From NCBI RefSeq assembly GCF_017115025.1, contig NZ_JABXKM010000122.1:1-40722 (forward strand): DNA of 40,722 nt, given 5' to 3'. Below, piece by piece: positions 7,557-15,234 of the stretch (position 1 is its first letter; every line of letters begins with the position of its first letter). Origin of the DNA: Nostoc sp. NOS(2021) (GTDB taxonomy: Bacteria; Cyanobacteriota; Cyanobacteriia; Cyanobacteriales; Nostocaceae). A program made the position numbers and the translations under genes. Under the pieces are notes generated by a model. It worked only from the letters and a program-made list of their open reading frames with translations. It did no database searches and was not told the origin of the DNA.

Positions 7557-8317
7557 AAACACTTTTTTTAGCTTGGCAAGATCCTAATAGTCGTGTTTGG
7601 CTTCCCATTGGTCGCTTAACATTTGACGGAAAAAAATATCAATTTGTATATACGCAAGGTGCTGTAAAAGCTCAAACTGAACATAATTTTCAGCTATTGT
7701 ATTCCTTCCCAGACTTAAACAAAGAATACACATCAGTTGAACTGTTCCCCTTGTTTTCTAATCGATTAATGCGACGCTCTCGCCCTGACTACAAAAATTA
7801 TATTGAATCGCTAAATATTCCCGAAGGTGAAGACGATCCAGTTAGCATTCTTTCTCGGAGTGGTGGACGCAAGGTAACAGATTATTTTGAAGTTTTCCCA
7901 TGCCCACAACCAGATGAGAATGGTTTATACCACATCCATTTTTTTGCACATGGACTGCGACACCTTCCTCCTGGTGCAACTGAACGGATTAATCAATTAC
8001 AAACAGGTGAACTCTTATATTTAGCGAACGAATTTCAAAACCCCTATGACCCGCGTGCATTGCTATTATGCACTGAAGATCATTACATCGTAGGTTATTG
8101 CCCTCGGTATATTGTGGATGATGTTTTTAAACTCAAGAACAAAAATTCAGAACTTCTAAAAGTAAAAGTTGAGCGCGTTAACCCAGTACCGACACCTCTC
8201 CAACTGCGTTTATTGTGCAATATGACCGCAGAATGGCATGAAGATTTTCGTCCATTTTCTAGTCGGGAGTATCAGCCTTTGGTAGCTGATATCCCAGTAA
8301 TTTATGCTAGTTCCTAG
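7553..8317 (+). CDS. HIRAN-domain protein with HipA N-terminal-like region
   Basis: This 254-residue protein has two parts. Residues 1 to about 100 (LAWQDP, WLPIGRLTFDGKKYQFVYTQ, ELFPLFSNRLM) resemble the N-terminal subdomain of HipA, which begins with a strand and G-x-L motif. Residues about 122-215 match the HIRAN domain, a DNA 3'-end or damage-recognition fold: LQTGELLYLANEFQNPYDPR, then IVGYCPRYIVDDVF. It is translationally coupled to the kinase by a 4-bp overlap. By analogy with split HipST systems, where the N-subdomain acts as inhibitor, it may hold the kinase inactive or steer it to a DNA or replication cue. That is inference. Its stop overlaps the stop of the convergent sugar kinase (8314-8317). 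Confidence 0.78.
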   Translation: MKTLFLAWQDPNSRVWLPIGRLTFDGKKYQFVYTQGAVKAQTEHNFQLLYSFPDLNKEYTSVELFPLFSNRLMRRSRPDYKNYIESLNIPEGEDDPVSILSRSGGRKVTDYFEVFPCPQPDENGLYHIHFFAHGLRHLPPGATERINQLQTGELLYLANEFQNPYDPRALLLCTEDHYIVGYCPRYIVDDVFKLKNKNSELLKVKVERVNPVPTPLQLRLLCNMTAEWHEDFRPFSSREYQPLVADIPVIYASS

Positions 8318-9291
8318 AGTTGATGTGCGGCTAGAAAAGCTTCGACTTCAGCAGCAGTAGGTTGAGAAGCGATCGCACCTGCTTTAATGGTAGTCAGCGC
8401 TCCAACAGCACTAGCATAGGTGACAATGCGTTTTGCTGTTTCTGCATCCCGCAAGCTGTGGATACCATATTGACTCAGTTGGTGGATGAATCCTGCCAAA
8501 AAGCTATCCCCTGCACCAGTTGTATCAACTACGGGGATAGAAAACGAGGGTAATTTGCCTTCATTCTCACCCAGACAGTAGGTGCAACCGTTTTCCCCAT
8601 CTGTTACTAGCACTCCCTCAATTGAAGCCAGACGGTAAGTAATGGCTCCGGGATCTGCGGTTTCAAATAGCCATTCAGCTTCTTCTTTGGAGAGTTTGAG
8701 GAAATCGACTCGCTTAAATAATTCTGGAATTTTTTGATGAGCGATGTTTGGCTCATCCCAAAATACAGGACGCCAGTTGACATCCAGCACAATCTTCAGG
8801 TCGTAATGTTCTGCTAACTCTAAGGCGCGGTGAATTGCCTCTTCACTTTCAGGATAAGCTAATTCCAAAGTACCCAAAACCAGAAAATCTGCCTCTTGAA
8901 ACAGCGAATTTGGCAATTGTTTAGCTTGCAGGTGAGTATCGGCAAATTCTGAGCTATCATACCGACCAAATCCGGCGAAGGTGCGATCGCCAGCCAGATC
9001 CCGTGTAACATAAACTTGCCGCGTTGGTGCTGTGGGATGGCGTTGTACCCCCGTCGTCTCTACACCTACATCTTGTAATAGTTTGACCAGTGCATTCCCT
9101 GGTTCATCTTCGCCAACCGCTCCGATAAAACCGGCTGATGTCCCCAGCTTGACTAAAGCACAGGCTACATTAGCTGGTGCCCCTCCTGGGTAGGGAGTCC
9201 AAGATTTCACTTCTTCCAGCTTTAGCCCCAATTGATCGGCTAAACAATCAAACAAAATTTCACCAAGGCACAAAACACGGGGATTGCTCAT
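8314..9291 (-). CDS. PfkB-family carbohydrate kinase, probably fructokinase
   Basis: This is a 325-residue ribokinase/PfkB-type sugar kinase acting in the cytoplasm. The N-terminal signature is GEILFD (10-15) and then YPGGAPANVACALVKLG (about 34-50), which binds the sugar. The C-terminal signature is DTTGAGDSFLAGF (256-268), where Asp262 is the catalytic base and the GAGD forms the anion hole. Length is normal. The closest match by memory is fructokinase, which phosphorylates fructose released by sucrose cleavage, but other substrates cannot be excluded. No sugar-pathway genes flank it. It is convergent with the HIRAN gene, the two stop codons sharing bases. Confidence 0.88.
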   Translation of the reverse strand: MSNPRVLCLGEILFDCLADQLGLKLEEVKSWTPYPGGAPANVACALVKLGTSAGFIGAVGEDEPGNALVKLLQDVGVETTGVQRHPTAPTRQVYVTRDLAGDRTFAGFGRYDSSEFADTHLQAKQLPNSLFQEADFLVLGTLELAYPESEEAIHRALELAEHYDLKIVLDVNWRPVFWDEPNIAHQKIPELFKRVDFLKLSKEEAEWLFETADPGAITYRLASIEGVLVTDGENGCTYCLGENEGKLPSFSIPVVDTTGAGDSFLAGFIHQLSQYGIHSLRDAETAKRIVTYASAVGALTTIKAGAIASQPTAAEVEAFLAAHQL

Positions 9292-9652
9292 CTCATTTTC
9301 AATTTTAGATTTCGATTTGGGATTAGGAATTTACAGTATAAAATCTACAATGATTTTTGCTAATCTGTCGCCAGTCCTTCATAGAATTAAATAGCAATTT
9401 TAACTACTCCATAACATGTATATGCTTCTAATACCTCCAAAAGTATCTCAGTGAATAAACTATGATTTTATCAAAGTGCTTGTAATATTTTATACTTAAA
9501 ATTTCATAAATTATATTTCTAGCAACTTGAAATCCAAATAAAATATTGACAATAGTATTACTGCTAACACTTGAAACCCCTACCAACAAAAGAATCCTCT
9601 AGAATTAGAAAGAGCGATTAAGTACATATACCAACAGAGGATAGAAATAGTC
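9292..9652. other. intergenic between divergent pfkB and pedR-like genes
   Basis: This is AT-rich sequence carrying the promoters of both neighbours. A TTGACA at 9547-9552 is a possible -35 for the LuxR-type gene, but no good -10 stands at the usual distance. I see nothing else. Confidence 0.4.
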
Positions 9653-9916
9653 ATGGCTGGTGGCAAGTCTGAGACCCCCGTTAGTCTATCAGACAGAGAA
9701 CTGCAAATTATCGACTTAGTGGCCACTGGCTTAACTAACCAAGAGATTGCAGGAAAACTGGAGATTAGCAAGCGTACAGTTGATAACCATATCAGTAATA
9801 TTCTCACCAAAACTGAGACAGAAAATCGAGTAGCTCTTGTCCGCTGGGCTTTACAGTGGGGCAAAGTCTGTTTGAATGATGTCAATTGTTGTCTTCTGCC
9901 TAACCAGATCGAATAA
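9653..9916 (+). CDS. pedR: LuxR-type HTH regulator, PedR-like
   Basis: This 87-residue protein is little more than one LuxR/GerE DNA-binding domain: LSDRELQIIDLVATGLTNQE, then IAGKLEISKRTVDNHISNIL (residues 12-51) with an amphipathic dimerisation helix after it. There is no receiver or ligand domain. The size and sequence fit PedR, the cyanobacterial regulator that responds to photosynthetic electron transport through thioredoxin. From what I recall, PedR uses a Cys near position 80 to form a disulfide-linked dimer, and this protein has Cys73, Cys79 and Cys80. The assignment rests on recollection of the family. The start ATG follows an AGAGGATAG stretch at a somewhat long distance. It is monocistronic. 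Confidence 0.72.
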   Translation: MAGGKSETPVSLSDRELQIIDLVATGLTNQEIAGKLEISKRTVDNHISNILTKTETENRVALVRWALQWGKVCLNDVNCCLLPNQIE

Positions 9917-10034
9917 ACAATTTACTAGTAGCAAGGTAATTGCTCTGGTTTGGTATATTCAAGAGCCAATGAATGAGGTTTACTGATTGTTCCCCTCCTC
10001 ACGCCTAAGTTTTCAGTGTGAACACTCTACCAAA

Positions 10035-10102
10035 AGTTCCGAGTCCTTCACTCAGCCGGAGTTTATGTTAGTGGAGCCAGCTGACCCTCGGACTCGGAAA
10101 CT
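10035..10102 (+). ncRNA. candidate structured RNA downstream of pedR-like gene
   Basis: Bases AGTTCCGAGTCC (10035-10046) and GGACTCGGAAACT (10090-10102) can form a stem of 11-12 pairs with one bulge. Inside it, TCAGC (10052-10056) and GCTGA (10080-10084) can form a second stem in the right nesting order. No T-run follows, so it is not a standard terminator. It could be a small RNA, a 3' UTR structure, or an inverted-repeat element. I did not match it to a known family. Confidence 0.35.
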
Positions 10103-10251
10103 ATAAAGATCAGAATTCCTTTCCAAATTCAGCAGAACAGATGTAGGACTTACGCATCAGCAACGAAAAATTAAGGGTTTGAGCAGGGCATTAGGGACTG
10201 GGGGCTTTTAAGAAGCAGGGAGCAGGGGGAGCAGAGGGTAATAATTAATAA

Positions 10252-10331
10252 CCAATGCCCAATGCCCAATGCCCAATGCCCAATGCCCAATGCCCAATAC
10301 CCAATACCCAATGCCCAATACCCAATGCCCA
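10252..10331. repeat. 7-bp short tandem repeat (CCCAATG/CCCAATA)
   Basis: Eleven consecutive 7-bp units are present, eight or so ending in G and three in A. The same unit appears on the other strand at 27291-27318. The frame through it ([12 protein letters not shown]...) is an artefact of the repeat. The repeat lies about 100 bp before the DUF6391 start and follows a poly-G/A-rich spacer. Confidence 0.95.
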
Positions 10332-10433
10332 AACTCAACAATCATCCACAAAAATTAGTAACAATTCAGTGGCGCAAGCGTTACATTTGAAAGAAATCTA
10401 TGTTGCTCCATCGGCTTGGAGAGCAGTGTTCCA

Positions 10434-11135
10434 ATGAATACTTCTACTTCTTTTCAGGGTGGCTCGTTTCACTTTGAATTTTTTAACTTTGATTTTACCT
10501 CACCTGTATCTGAGAAAGTTCCGACCCCAGAATACCGACCTTTAGACTTTCCGCAACCCACACAAGATGCCGACTTACTCAGGCAGCTATCGTTTATTCC
10601 AGGGTTGAAAGAAATTTTGATGCTGCGGCAGGTTCACGCTTTAGAACACGCTACTGTTTGGGTTCTTAGCGAATCAAAAAGTGCCTATCCTGCCAAAGGA
10701 GAACCCACTAACATTCAACTAGATAACGAACTATTAGGCGGTTTGTCTACTGAGCAGGGATTCTACCTCTATGGTGAGGTAAATATTAGTGATTTGCGGC
10801 GTGCGGTCACACTTGCTCGACACCGCCTCACCAGTGGAGAATGGGATTTGGCTGTACATCCGCGTTGCGGCACAAATTTATCAGTAGCAATGCTCTTAAC
10901 AGCTGGACTAGCTGTCGGTGTGCATCTGTTACTACCATTTCGACCAATAGAGCAACTTATAGGTTTAGGGTTCGCCGCGACGACAGCCGCTGAACTCGCA
11001 CCTGATTTAGGTTCTATGGCCCAGCGTTACCTAACGACTGCTATTCCTTTTAACCTAGCAATTGAAAATATTACCCGTACACGCGATGTTTGGGGGCGTG
11101 AGGCACATTTTGTTAAAGTGGGCTGGCAAGATTGA
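10434..11135 (+). CDS. DUF6391 membrane protein
   Basis: This 233-residue protein carries the segment LMLRQVHALEHATVWVL near residue 65, whose H-x4-H arrangement is the hallmark of DUF6391 as I recall it. After it come an acidic or polar stretch (NIQLDNELLGGLSTEQGFYL), a basic segment RHRLTSGEWDLAVHPRCGTN, and two hydrophobic segments, one around residues 155-175 (SVAMLLTAGLAVGVHLLLPF) and a weaker one after it. The conserved His and Cys could bind a metal, but no function is known. The ATG at 10434 has GGAGAG ten bases upstream and is preferred over an in-frame TTG at 10416. An upstream frame ends in an ATGA overlap with this start; it is mostly 7-bp repeat and not credible as a gene. Confidence 0.8.
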   Translation: MNTSTSFQGGSFHFEFFNFDFTSPVSEKVPTPEYRPLDFPQPTQDADLLRQLSFIPGLKEILMLRQVHALEHATVWVLSESKSAYPAKGEPTNIQLDNELLGGLSTEQGFYLYGEVNISDLRRAVTLARHRLTSGEWDLAVHPRCGTNLSVAMLLTAGLAVGVHLLLPFRPIEQLIGLGFAATTAAELAPDLGSMAQRYLTTAIPFNLAIENITRTRDVWGREAHFVKVGWQD

Positions 11136-11213
11136 AGAGACTTCAGAGAATGAGGGGGGAAACAATTCAAAATTCAAAATTACTCCCCCATTCCCCATTC
11201 CCCTAATAAAATT

Positions 11214-12212
11214 ATGAGAAAACTTTACTTCTTACTCCCCGGTACAGATGGCAAATTTGCTTGTGGTGGTCTTTGGGCAGAACTAAAAGCATTTAATTTA
11301 GTTCAGCATATTTGTAGTGCTGATGTTGTAACTTACCGTCAACGGGAAAAAGATCAGCTTTTTATCGATGATTTGCTAAAAGAGAAAAATTTAAGTGATG
11401 TAATTTTTGTGATCAGTTGGGGATTTGATATAGCTCAACTTGTGGCTAAACTTAAGCAATACAATGTTGTTTACCATGCACATAGCGCAGGTTATCCATT
11501 TAGACTACCTGCGAGTATTCCGATCATCACTGTTAGCCGCTATACAATGGGATATTGGGGAGAAAAATCACCCAATTCTCTGATTTATTATTTGCCCAAT
11601 CAAATTTCTGATGAGTTTCAAAATTTAGGTCTGAAACGGGATATTGATGTTTTAGTTCAGGCTCGGAAATCTTCTGAGTATTTAATTAAAGAATTAATTC
11701 CAGCCTTGCAAAAACGTTGTAAAGTATTGGTTGTTGACTCTTATGTAGAGGATTTACCTGGACTATTCAACCGAGCTAAGGTTTATCTCTATGATTCGGC
11801 TGAGTACTGGGCACAACAGGGTGTTAGTGAAGGATTTGGTCTGCAACCAATGGAAGCTCTTGCCTGTGGTTGTCAAGTATTTTCTAGTGTCAACGGTGGA
11901 CTGGCAGATTACTTAGATCCGGGGTTTAATTGTTATAAAATTGCTGGATATTCACAAGAATATGATGTCCAACGTATTATGAAGGTAATTAATTCTTCAG
12001 TAGCAGTTAGCTTGTCTGAAGAGTTTTTAGTTGAGCATCGGACTGAAAATATTATTAAGCGTTTTCAAGTTATTCTGGATGAGTTAAATGAGTTTTTTGA
12101 CCACAAAATCCAGCAGCCGTCTAATATTAAGAGTTTGACGAGAATACGTATGGCAAAATTACTCGCTCAGAGGATATACGGTAAGTTGAGAAAAAAATAT
12201 TTTAAGCAATAG
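11214..12212 (+). CDS. family 4-type glycosyltransferase
   Basis: This 332-residue protein looks like a retaining GT-B glycosyltransferase of the GT4 group. The N-terminal half has the glycine-rich entry KFACGGLWAELKAF (14-27) used in acceptor binding. The C-terminal half has the E-x7-E signature SEGFGLQPMEALACG with Glu206 and Glu214, followed by FSSVNGGLADYL, which holds the nucleotide sugar. It is slightly shorter than most GT4 enzymes. The 49-bp gap to the dTDP-glucose dehydratase on the same strand suggests shared transcription and a role in building a deoxyhexose-containing surface glycan. Donor and acceptor are unknown. Base composition is AT-richer than that of the following gene. Confidence 0.82.
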   Translation: MRKLYFLLPGTDGKFACGGLWAELKAFNLVQHICSADVVTYRQREKDQLFIDDLLKEKNLSDVIFVISWGFDIAQLVAKLKQYNVVYHAHSAGYPFRLPASIPIITVSRYTMGYWGEKSPNSLIYYLPNQISDEFQNLGLKRDIDVLVQARKSSEYLIKELIPALQKRCKVLVVDSYVEDLPGLFNRAKVYLYDSAEYWAQQGVSEGFGLQPMEALACGCQVFSSVNGGLADYLDPGFNCYKIAGYSQEYDVQRIMKVINSSVAVSLSEEFLVEHRTENIIKRFQVILDELNEFFDHKIQQPSNIKSLTRIRMAKLLAQRIYGKLRKKYFKQ

Positions 12213-12261
12213 AAACGAACCACAGAGGCGCAGAGAACACAGAGAGAAGAGAGGAAATTGA

Positions 12262-13323
12262 ATGAGTCGGCGGTTATTAGTTACGGGGGGTGCGGGGTTT
12301 ATTGGGGCGAATTTTGTGCATCATTGGTGTCAGGTTTATCCAGATGATCGGGTGGTGGTATTGGATGCTCTTACTTACGCGGGGAATCGTCTGAATTTGG
12401 CGCTGGTTGAGGGAGGAGATAATTTTCGGTTTGTGCAGGGGGATATTTGCGATCGCACCATTATAGATCAGTTACTAGCAACCGAAAATATTGATGCGAT
12501 CGCCCATTTTGCCGCTGAATCTCATGTTGATCGTTCGATTCTTGGGCCAGCTGCTTTTGTGCAAACTAATGTGGTGGGAACTTTCACGCTGCTGGAAGCT
12601 TTTCGCCAACATTGGCAGGCAAAAGCACAGCCATCTGATTATCGTTTCCTGCACGTTTCGACTGATGAAGTCTACGGTAGTCTGGGCACAGATGACGCAG
12701 CTTTTTGTGAAACTACACCCTACGCTCCCAATAGTCCCTATTCAGCTTCAAAAGCTGGGAGTGATCATTTAGTGCGTGCTTATTATCATACTTATAAACT
12801 TCCAACCATTATCACAAATTGCTCTAATAATTACGGCCCTTATCAGTTTCCCGAAAAGCTAATTCCCCTGATGTGTATCAACACTTTGATAGGTAAACCA
12901 TTACCTGTTTATGGCGATGGTAAAAATGTGCGGGATTGGCTTTATGTGGGCGATCATTGTCATGCTCTGGATGTGGTAATTAATCATGGTCAACCAGGGG
13001 AAACATACAATATTGGTGGCAATAATGAGGTAGAAAATATCAACCTCGTGCAACTTTTGTGTCAAATGATGGATGAATTAGCACCTGATTTACCAGTCCG
13101 TCCAGCAAAGCAGTTGATTACCTTTGTCAAGGATAGACAAGGACATGATCAAAGATATGCAATTAATGCAAAGAAAATTAAAACTCAGCTTGGTTGGACG
13201 CCTTCAGTAACAATTGCTGAGGGTTTACGTTTAACTGTTGAATGGTATCTCAATCATCGTGATTGGTGGGAACCTCTGCTGTCTGCGGAATATCAAGCTT
13301 ACTATCACAAAAATTATCTGTAG
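12262..13323 (+). CDS. rfbB: dTDP-glucose 4,6-dehydratase
   Basis: This 353-residue short-chain dehydrogenase converts dTDP-glucose to dTDP-4-keto-6-deoxyglucose, the first committed step to dTDP-rhamnose and other deoxysugars. The NAD-binding TGGAGFIG is at residues 8-15, the catalytic STDEVYG has Thr134-Asp135-Glu136, and the active-site pair is YSASK with Tyr160 and Lys164. NNYGPYQFPEKLIP and the RDWLYVGDH stretch are also typical of RmlB. No rmlA, rmlC or rmlD is nearby, so the pathway must be completed elsewhere. It follows the glycosyltransferase closely; between them lies a short purine-rich repeat. Its last 74 bases are shared with the 3' end of the convergent antitoxin-peptidase gene. 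Confidence 0.95.
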   Translation: MSRRLLVTGGAGFIGANFVHHWCQVYPDDRVVVLDALTYAGNRLNLALVEGGDNFRFVQGDICDRTIIDQLLATENIDAIAHFAAESHVDRSILGPAAFVQTNVVGTFTLLEAFRQHWQAKAQPSDYRFLHVSTDEVYGSLGTDDAAFCETTPYAPNSPYSASKAGSDHLVRAYYHTYKLPTIITNCSNNYGPYQFPEKLIPLMCINTLIGKPLPVYGDGKNVRDWLYVGDHCHALDVVINHGQPGETYNIGGNNEVENINLVQLLCQMMDELAPDLPVRPAKQLITFVKDRQGHDQRYAINAKKIKTQLGWTPSVTIAEGLRLTVEWYLNHRDWWEPLLSAEYQAYYHKNYL

Positions 13324-14719
13324 AATGGCCTAAAATGGTGCTAACTCTAACCAGTAACGGTCTCAAATTTTTATGGGGAACTAATTTGTCATAATGTAAG
13401 CGACCAATAATTATGCCTGGATGTCTATTTTGATTTTGAGCAAATTCTTCAATCGCTTCACGAGAAAAGACTTTTTTACTGCTGATAATAAATTCATTTA
13501 ATGTCTGAGAATTTATTAACCAGTTAGCGGCTTTTTCATTAGCTTCTTTTTCTTCCTCATTTTCTTCTAACGTATCCAAGTTATCTAAATAAGCTCCTTG
13601 ATGTCCTAAAACAATATGTGCTAACTCATGCATGAGGGTGAACCAGAATGAATCTATCCGGTCATATCTCAATGTCAACGCGATAATGGGATTGCTGTTT
13701 AAATATAAGGCTGCACCATCCAAATAGGTTTTGCTTAAATGCGGCACAATTAGAAAATGTACACCTAAATCTGCTAGCAATTTAGGAATCCGCACGATAC
13801 TTTCTACTTGTTTAGCACAAGCAAGAATTTCAGGGATAGCAATCTCTAGTTTTTTGCGTTCAAAACTAGCAACGGTTTGTTGTTTCGCTAGGTTCTCAAC
13901 TCGTTTTACCCAAGTTATGCGAGAAGTTGCCTCTGGCTCTCGATACTCGGAACAACGGAAATTAACATTTAGTTGGAGTATTTCATCTAAGGAAGATATG
14001 CCGAAAAAATTACAGATTTGCCGTTCTAAGTCATCAATCGAATCTGCTGCTTGAATCCACTTATTTTTGATTAGTTCAGAGATGGGGGCAATTGTATACA
14101 ATCGGCTTTTACGAGCTATATCTTGCTCCTTTTTTTCTTTTCCTACTAGATGAAGTCGATACTTTACTTCAAGATTTGTCCAAAACTCTGGAGAAGTACC
14201 CAAGGCTTGAGAGAGTTCGATAGCTGTTTCAGGTGTAATTTGCTGGCTTCCGTGAATAATTTCATTCATGGTTTGAACTGGACGCCCCATAATTTCTGCT
14301 AAATCTTTCTGTGTCCAGCCGCGAGCTTCTAATTCTCGACTTAAAATTTTTCCTGGTGTTGGTACTTTTGCTGGTGCTAGCTTCTGGCTCATATTGCTGT
14401 CTCCCCTGCTGCCTTGGTTAGTGGTAGTCGGGGTGAGACAATATCCGAGCGCCTTCATGATGGAATTCACGTTTTCAAGGCGCGGGTTGCCATTACTGGA
14501 TAAGGCTTTTTGCAATCCCCGGCGTGTCATGCCTGTTTGCTCGGCTATCTCACTAATTCCCCGTACACGCGCAACGACGCGCAAGGATGCCAACAACGCG
14601 CCGGAATCGTTGTCTTCTGCATATTCCTGAAATATCTCGGTCAAATAATCGTCGATTTCTTCCGGGTGCTTACGGAAGTACTCTTCTTCAAATTCATCAA
14701 GTGTTCTAAATTTTCTCAC
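13250..14719 (-). CDS. fused antitoxin: COG3636-like HTH + HigA-like XRE HTH + ImmA/IrrE peptidase
   Basis: This 489-residue frame joins three modules. Residues 1 to about 97 resemble COG3636-type antidote proteins (FRTLDEFEEEYF, then SEIAEQTGMTRRGLQKALSS). Residues about 110-195 are a HigA-like XRE domain (PGKILSRELEARGWTQKDLA, then PETAIELSQALGTSPEFW). Residues about 270-450 are an ImmA/IrrE (M78) metallopeptidase with HELAHIVLGH (His364, Glu365, His368). A Met at codon 110 (14392) has its own strong ribosome binding site, so a 380-residue HigA-peptidase product is likely in addition to, or instead of, the fusion. The start overlaps the upstream toxin by 14 bp. The last 25 or so codons run antisense through rfbB and are probably accidental. 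ImmA-type peptidases cleave repressors or antitoxins, suggesting self-regulation. Confidence 0.85.
   Translation of the reverse strand: MRKFRTLDEFEEEYFRKHPEEIDDYLTEIFQEYAEDNDSGALLASLRVVARVRGISEIAEQTGMTRRGLQKALSSNGNPRLENVNSIMKALGYCLTPTTTNQGSRGDSNMSQKLAPAKVPTPGKILSRELEARGWTQKDLAEIMGRPVQTMNEIIHGSQQITPETAIELSQALGTSPEFWTNLEVKYRLHLVGKEKKEQDIARKSRLYTIAPISELIKNKWIQAADSIDDLERQICNFFGISSLDEILQLNVNFRCSEYREPEATSRITWVKRVENLAKQQTVASFERKKLEIAIPEILACAKQVESIVRIPKLLADLGVHFLIVPHLSKTYLDGAALYLNSNPIIALTLRYDRIDSFWFTLMHELAHIVLGHQGAYLDNLDTLEENEEEKEANEKAANWLINSQTLNEFIISSKKVFSREAIEEFAQNQNRHPGIIIGRLHYDKLVPHKNLRPLLVRVSTILGHSTDNFCDSKLDIPQTAEVPTNHDD
14390..14406 (-). promoter_or_regulatory. internal ribosome binding site and ATG within fused antitoxin
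   Basis: On the minus strand GGGGAGA (14406-14400) stands 7 bases before an in-frame ATG (14392-14390). The next residues, MSQKLAPAKVPTPG, are where a free-standing HigA-like protein would normally begin. This supports separate translation of the second half. Confidence 0.7.
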
Positions 14720-15056
14720 CGCTTAGGTACTCCTTCCAGTAAGCTTTTGCGTCTTTGATGTCCTGATTCTGTGTGCTTTTGTCGCCTCCACACAGTACGA
14801 CAACAATATTTTCAGCATCTTCACCGAAATAGACGCGATAACCAGAACCAAAGAACATTCGCAACTCGCTCAAACCATCTCCTATAGGCGCAACATCGCC
14901 ATAATTGCCTTGTTCAAGGCGGCGTAAGCGTTGCAGGATGTGTCGTTTTCCTTGTTGGTCGCGTAAATTATCCATCCACTCTGCAAACGGCTCGTAACCG
15001 TCTTGATTCGCATAGATGATAATCTCTTTTGGTTGTGCTTCTTTGGCCACCTTCAA
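14706..15056 (-). CDS. RelE/ParE-family toxin (COG3657-like)
   Basis: This 116-residue protein fits the addiction-module killer group of the RelE/ParE superfamily. Features are the FAEWMDNLRDQQGKRHILQR helix region (about residues 23-43), the GNYGDVAPIGDGLSELRMFF strand, GYRVYFGEDAENIVVVLCGG, and the final DIKDAKAYWKEYL helix. Family members are usually mRNA interferases or, less often, gyrase poisons. The HTH protein next to it is of the COG3636 type, their usual partner. The toxin comes first and overlaps the antitoxin start by 14 bp, an order also seen in higBA and relBE-reversed modules. The start is a TTG at 15056 preceded by a weak AGAG, so low translation is likely. The pair lacks HIP1 sites, compatible with lateral transfer. 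Confidence 0.85.
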   Translation of the reverse strand: MKVAKEAQPKEIIIYANQDGYEPFAEWMDNLRDQQGKRHILQRLRRLEQGNYGDVAPIGDGLSELRMFFGSGYRVYFGEDAENIVVVLCGGDKSTQNQDIKDAKAYWKEYLSGEKI

Positions 15057-15234
15057 TCTCTACTTTTATTTATAACAGATGCAAACTATAATTCGCACTA
15101 TTTTTCTAGAGAACCCCAAAGTTGGAATCTTCAACTACTTTCAATAAATTATCAGGCTCTCACAGTTTCTGTAGATAATGACTATCCTTGAATATAAGGG
15201 AATCACATCAAAGTAAATTGCCAGCAGGTGTAAG

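Noticed and set aside
9995..10005. CTCCTCACGCC resembling the conserved core of the Yfr1 small RNA
   Set aside because: The core differs from the remembered CTCCTCACAC and no flanking stem or terminator of Yfr1 type is present.
10255..10437. Frame [12 protein letters not shown] before the DUF6391 gene, overlapping it in ATGA
   Set aside because: Two thirds is the 7-bp repeat; the remaining end has no start of its own.
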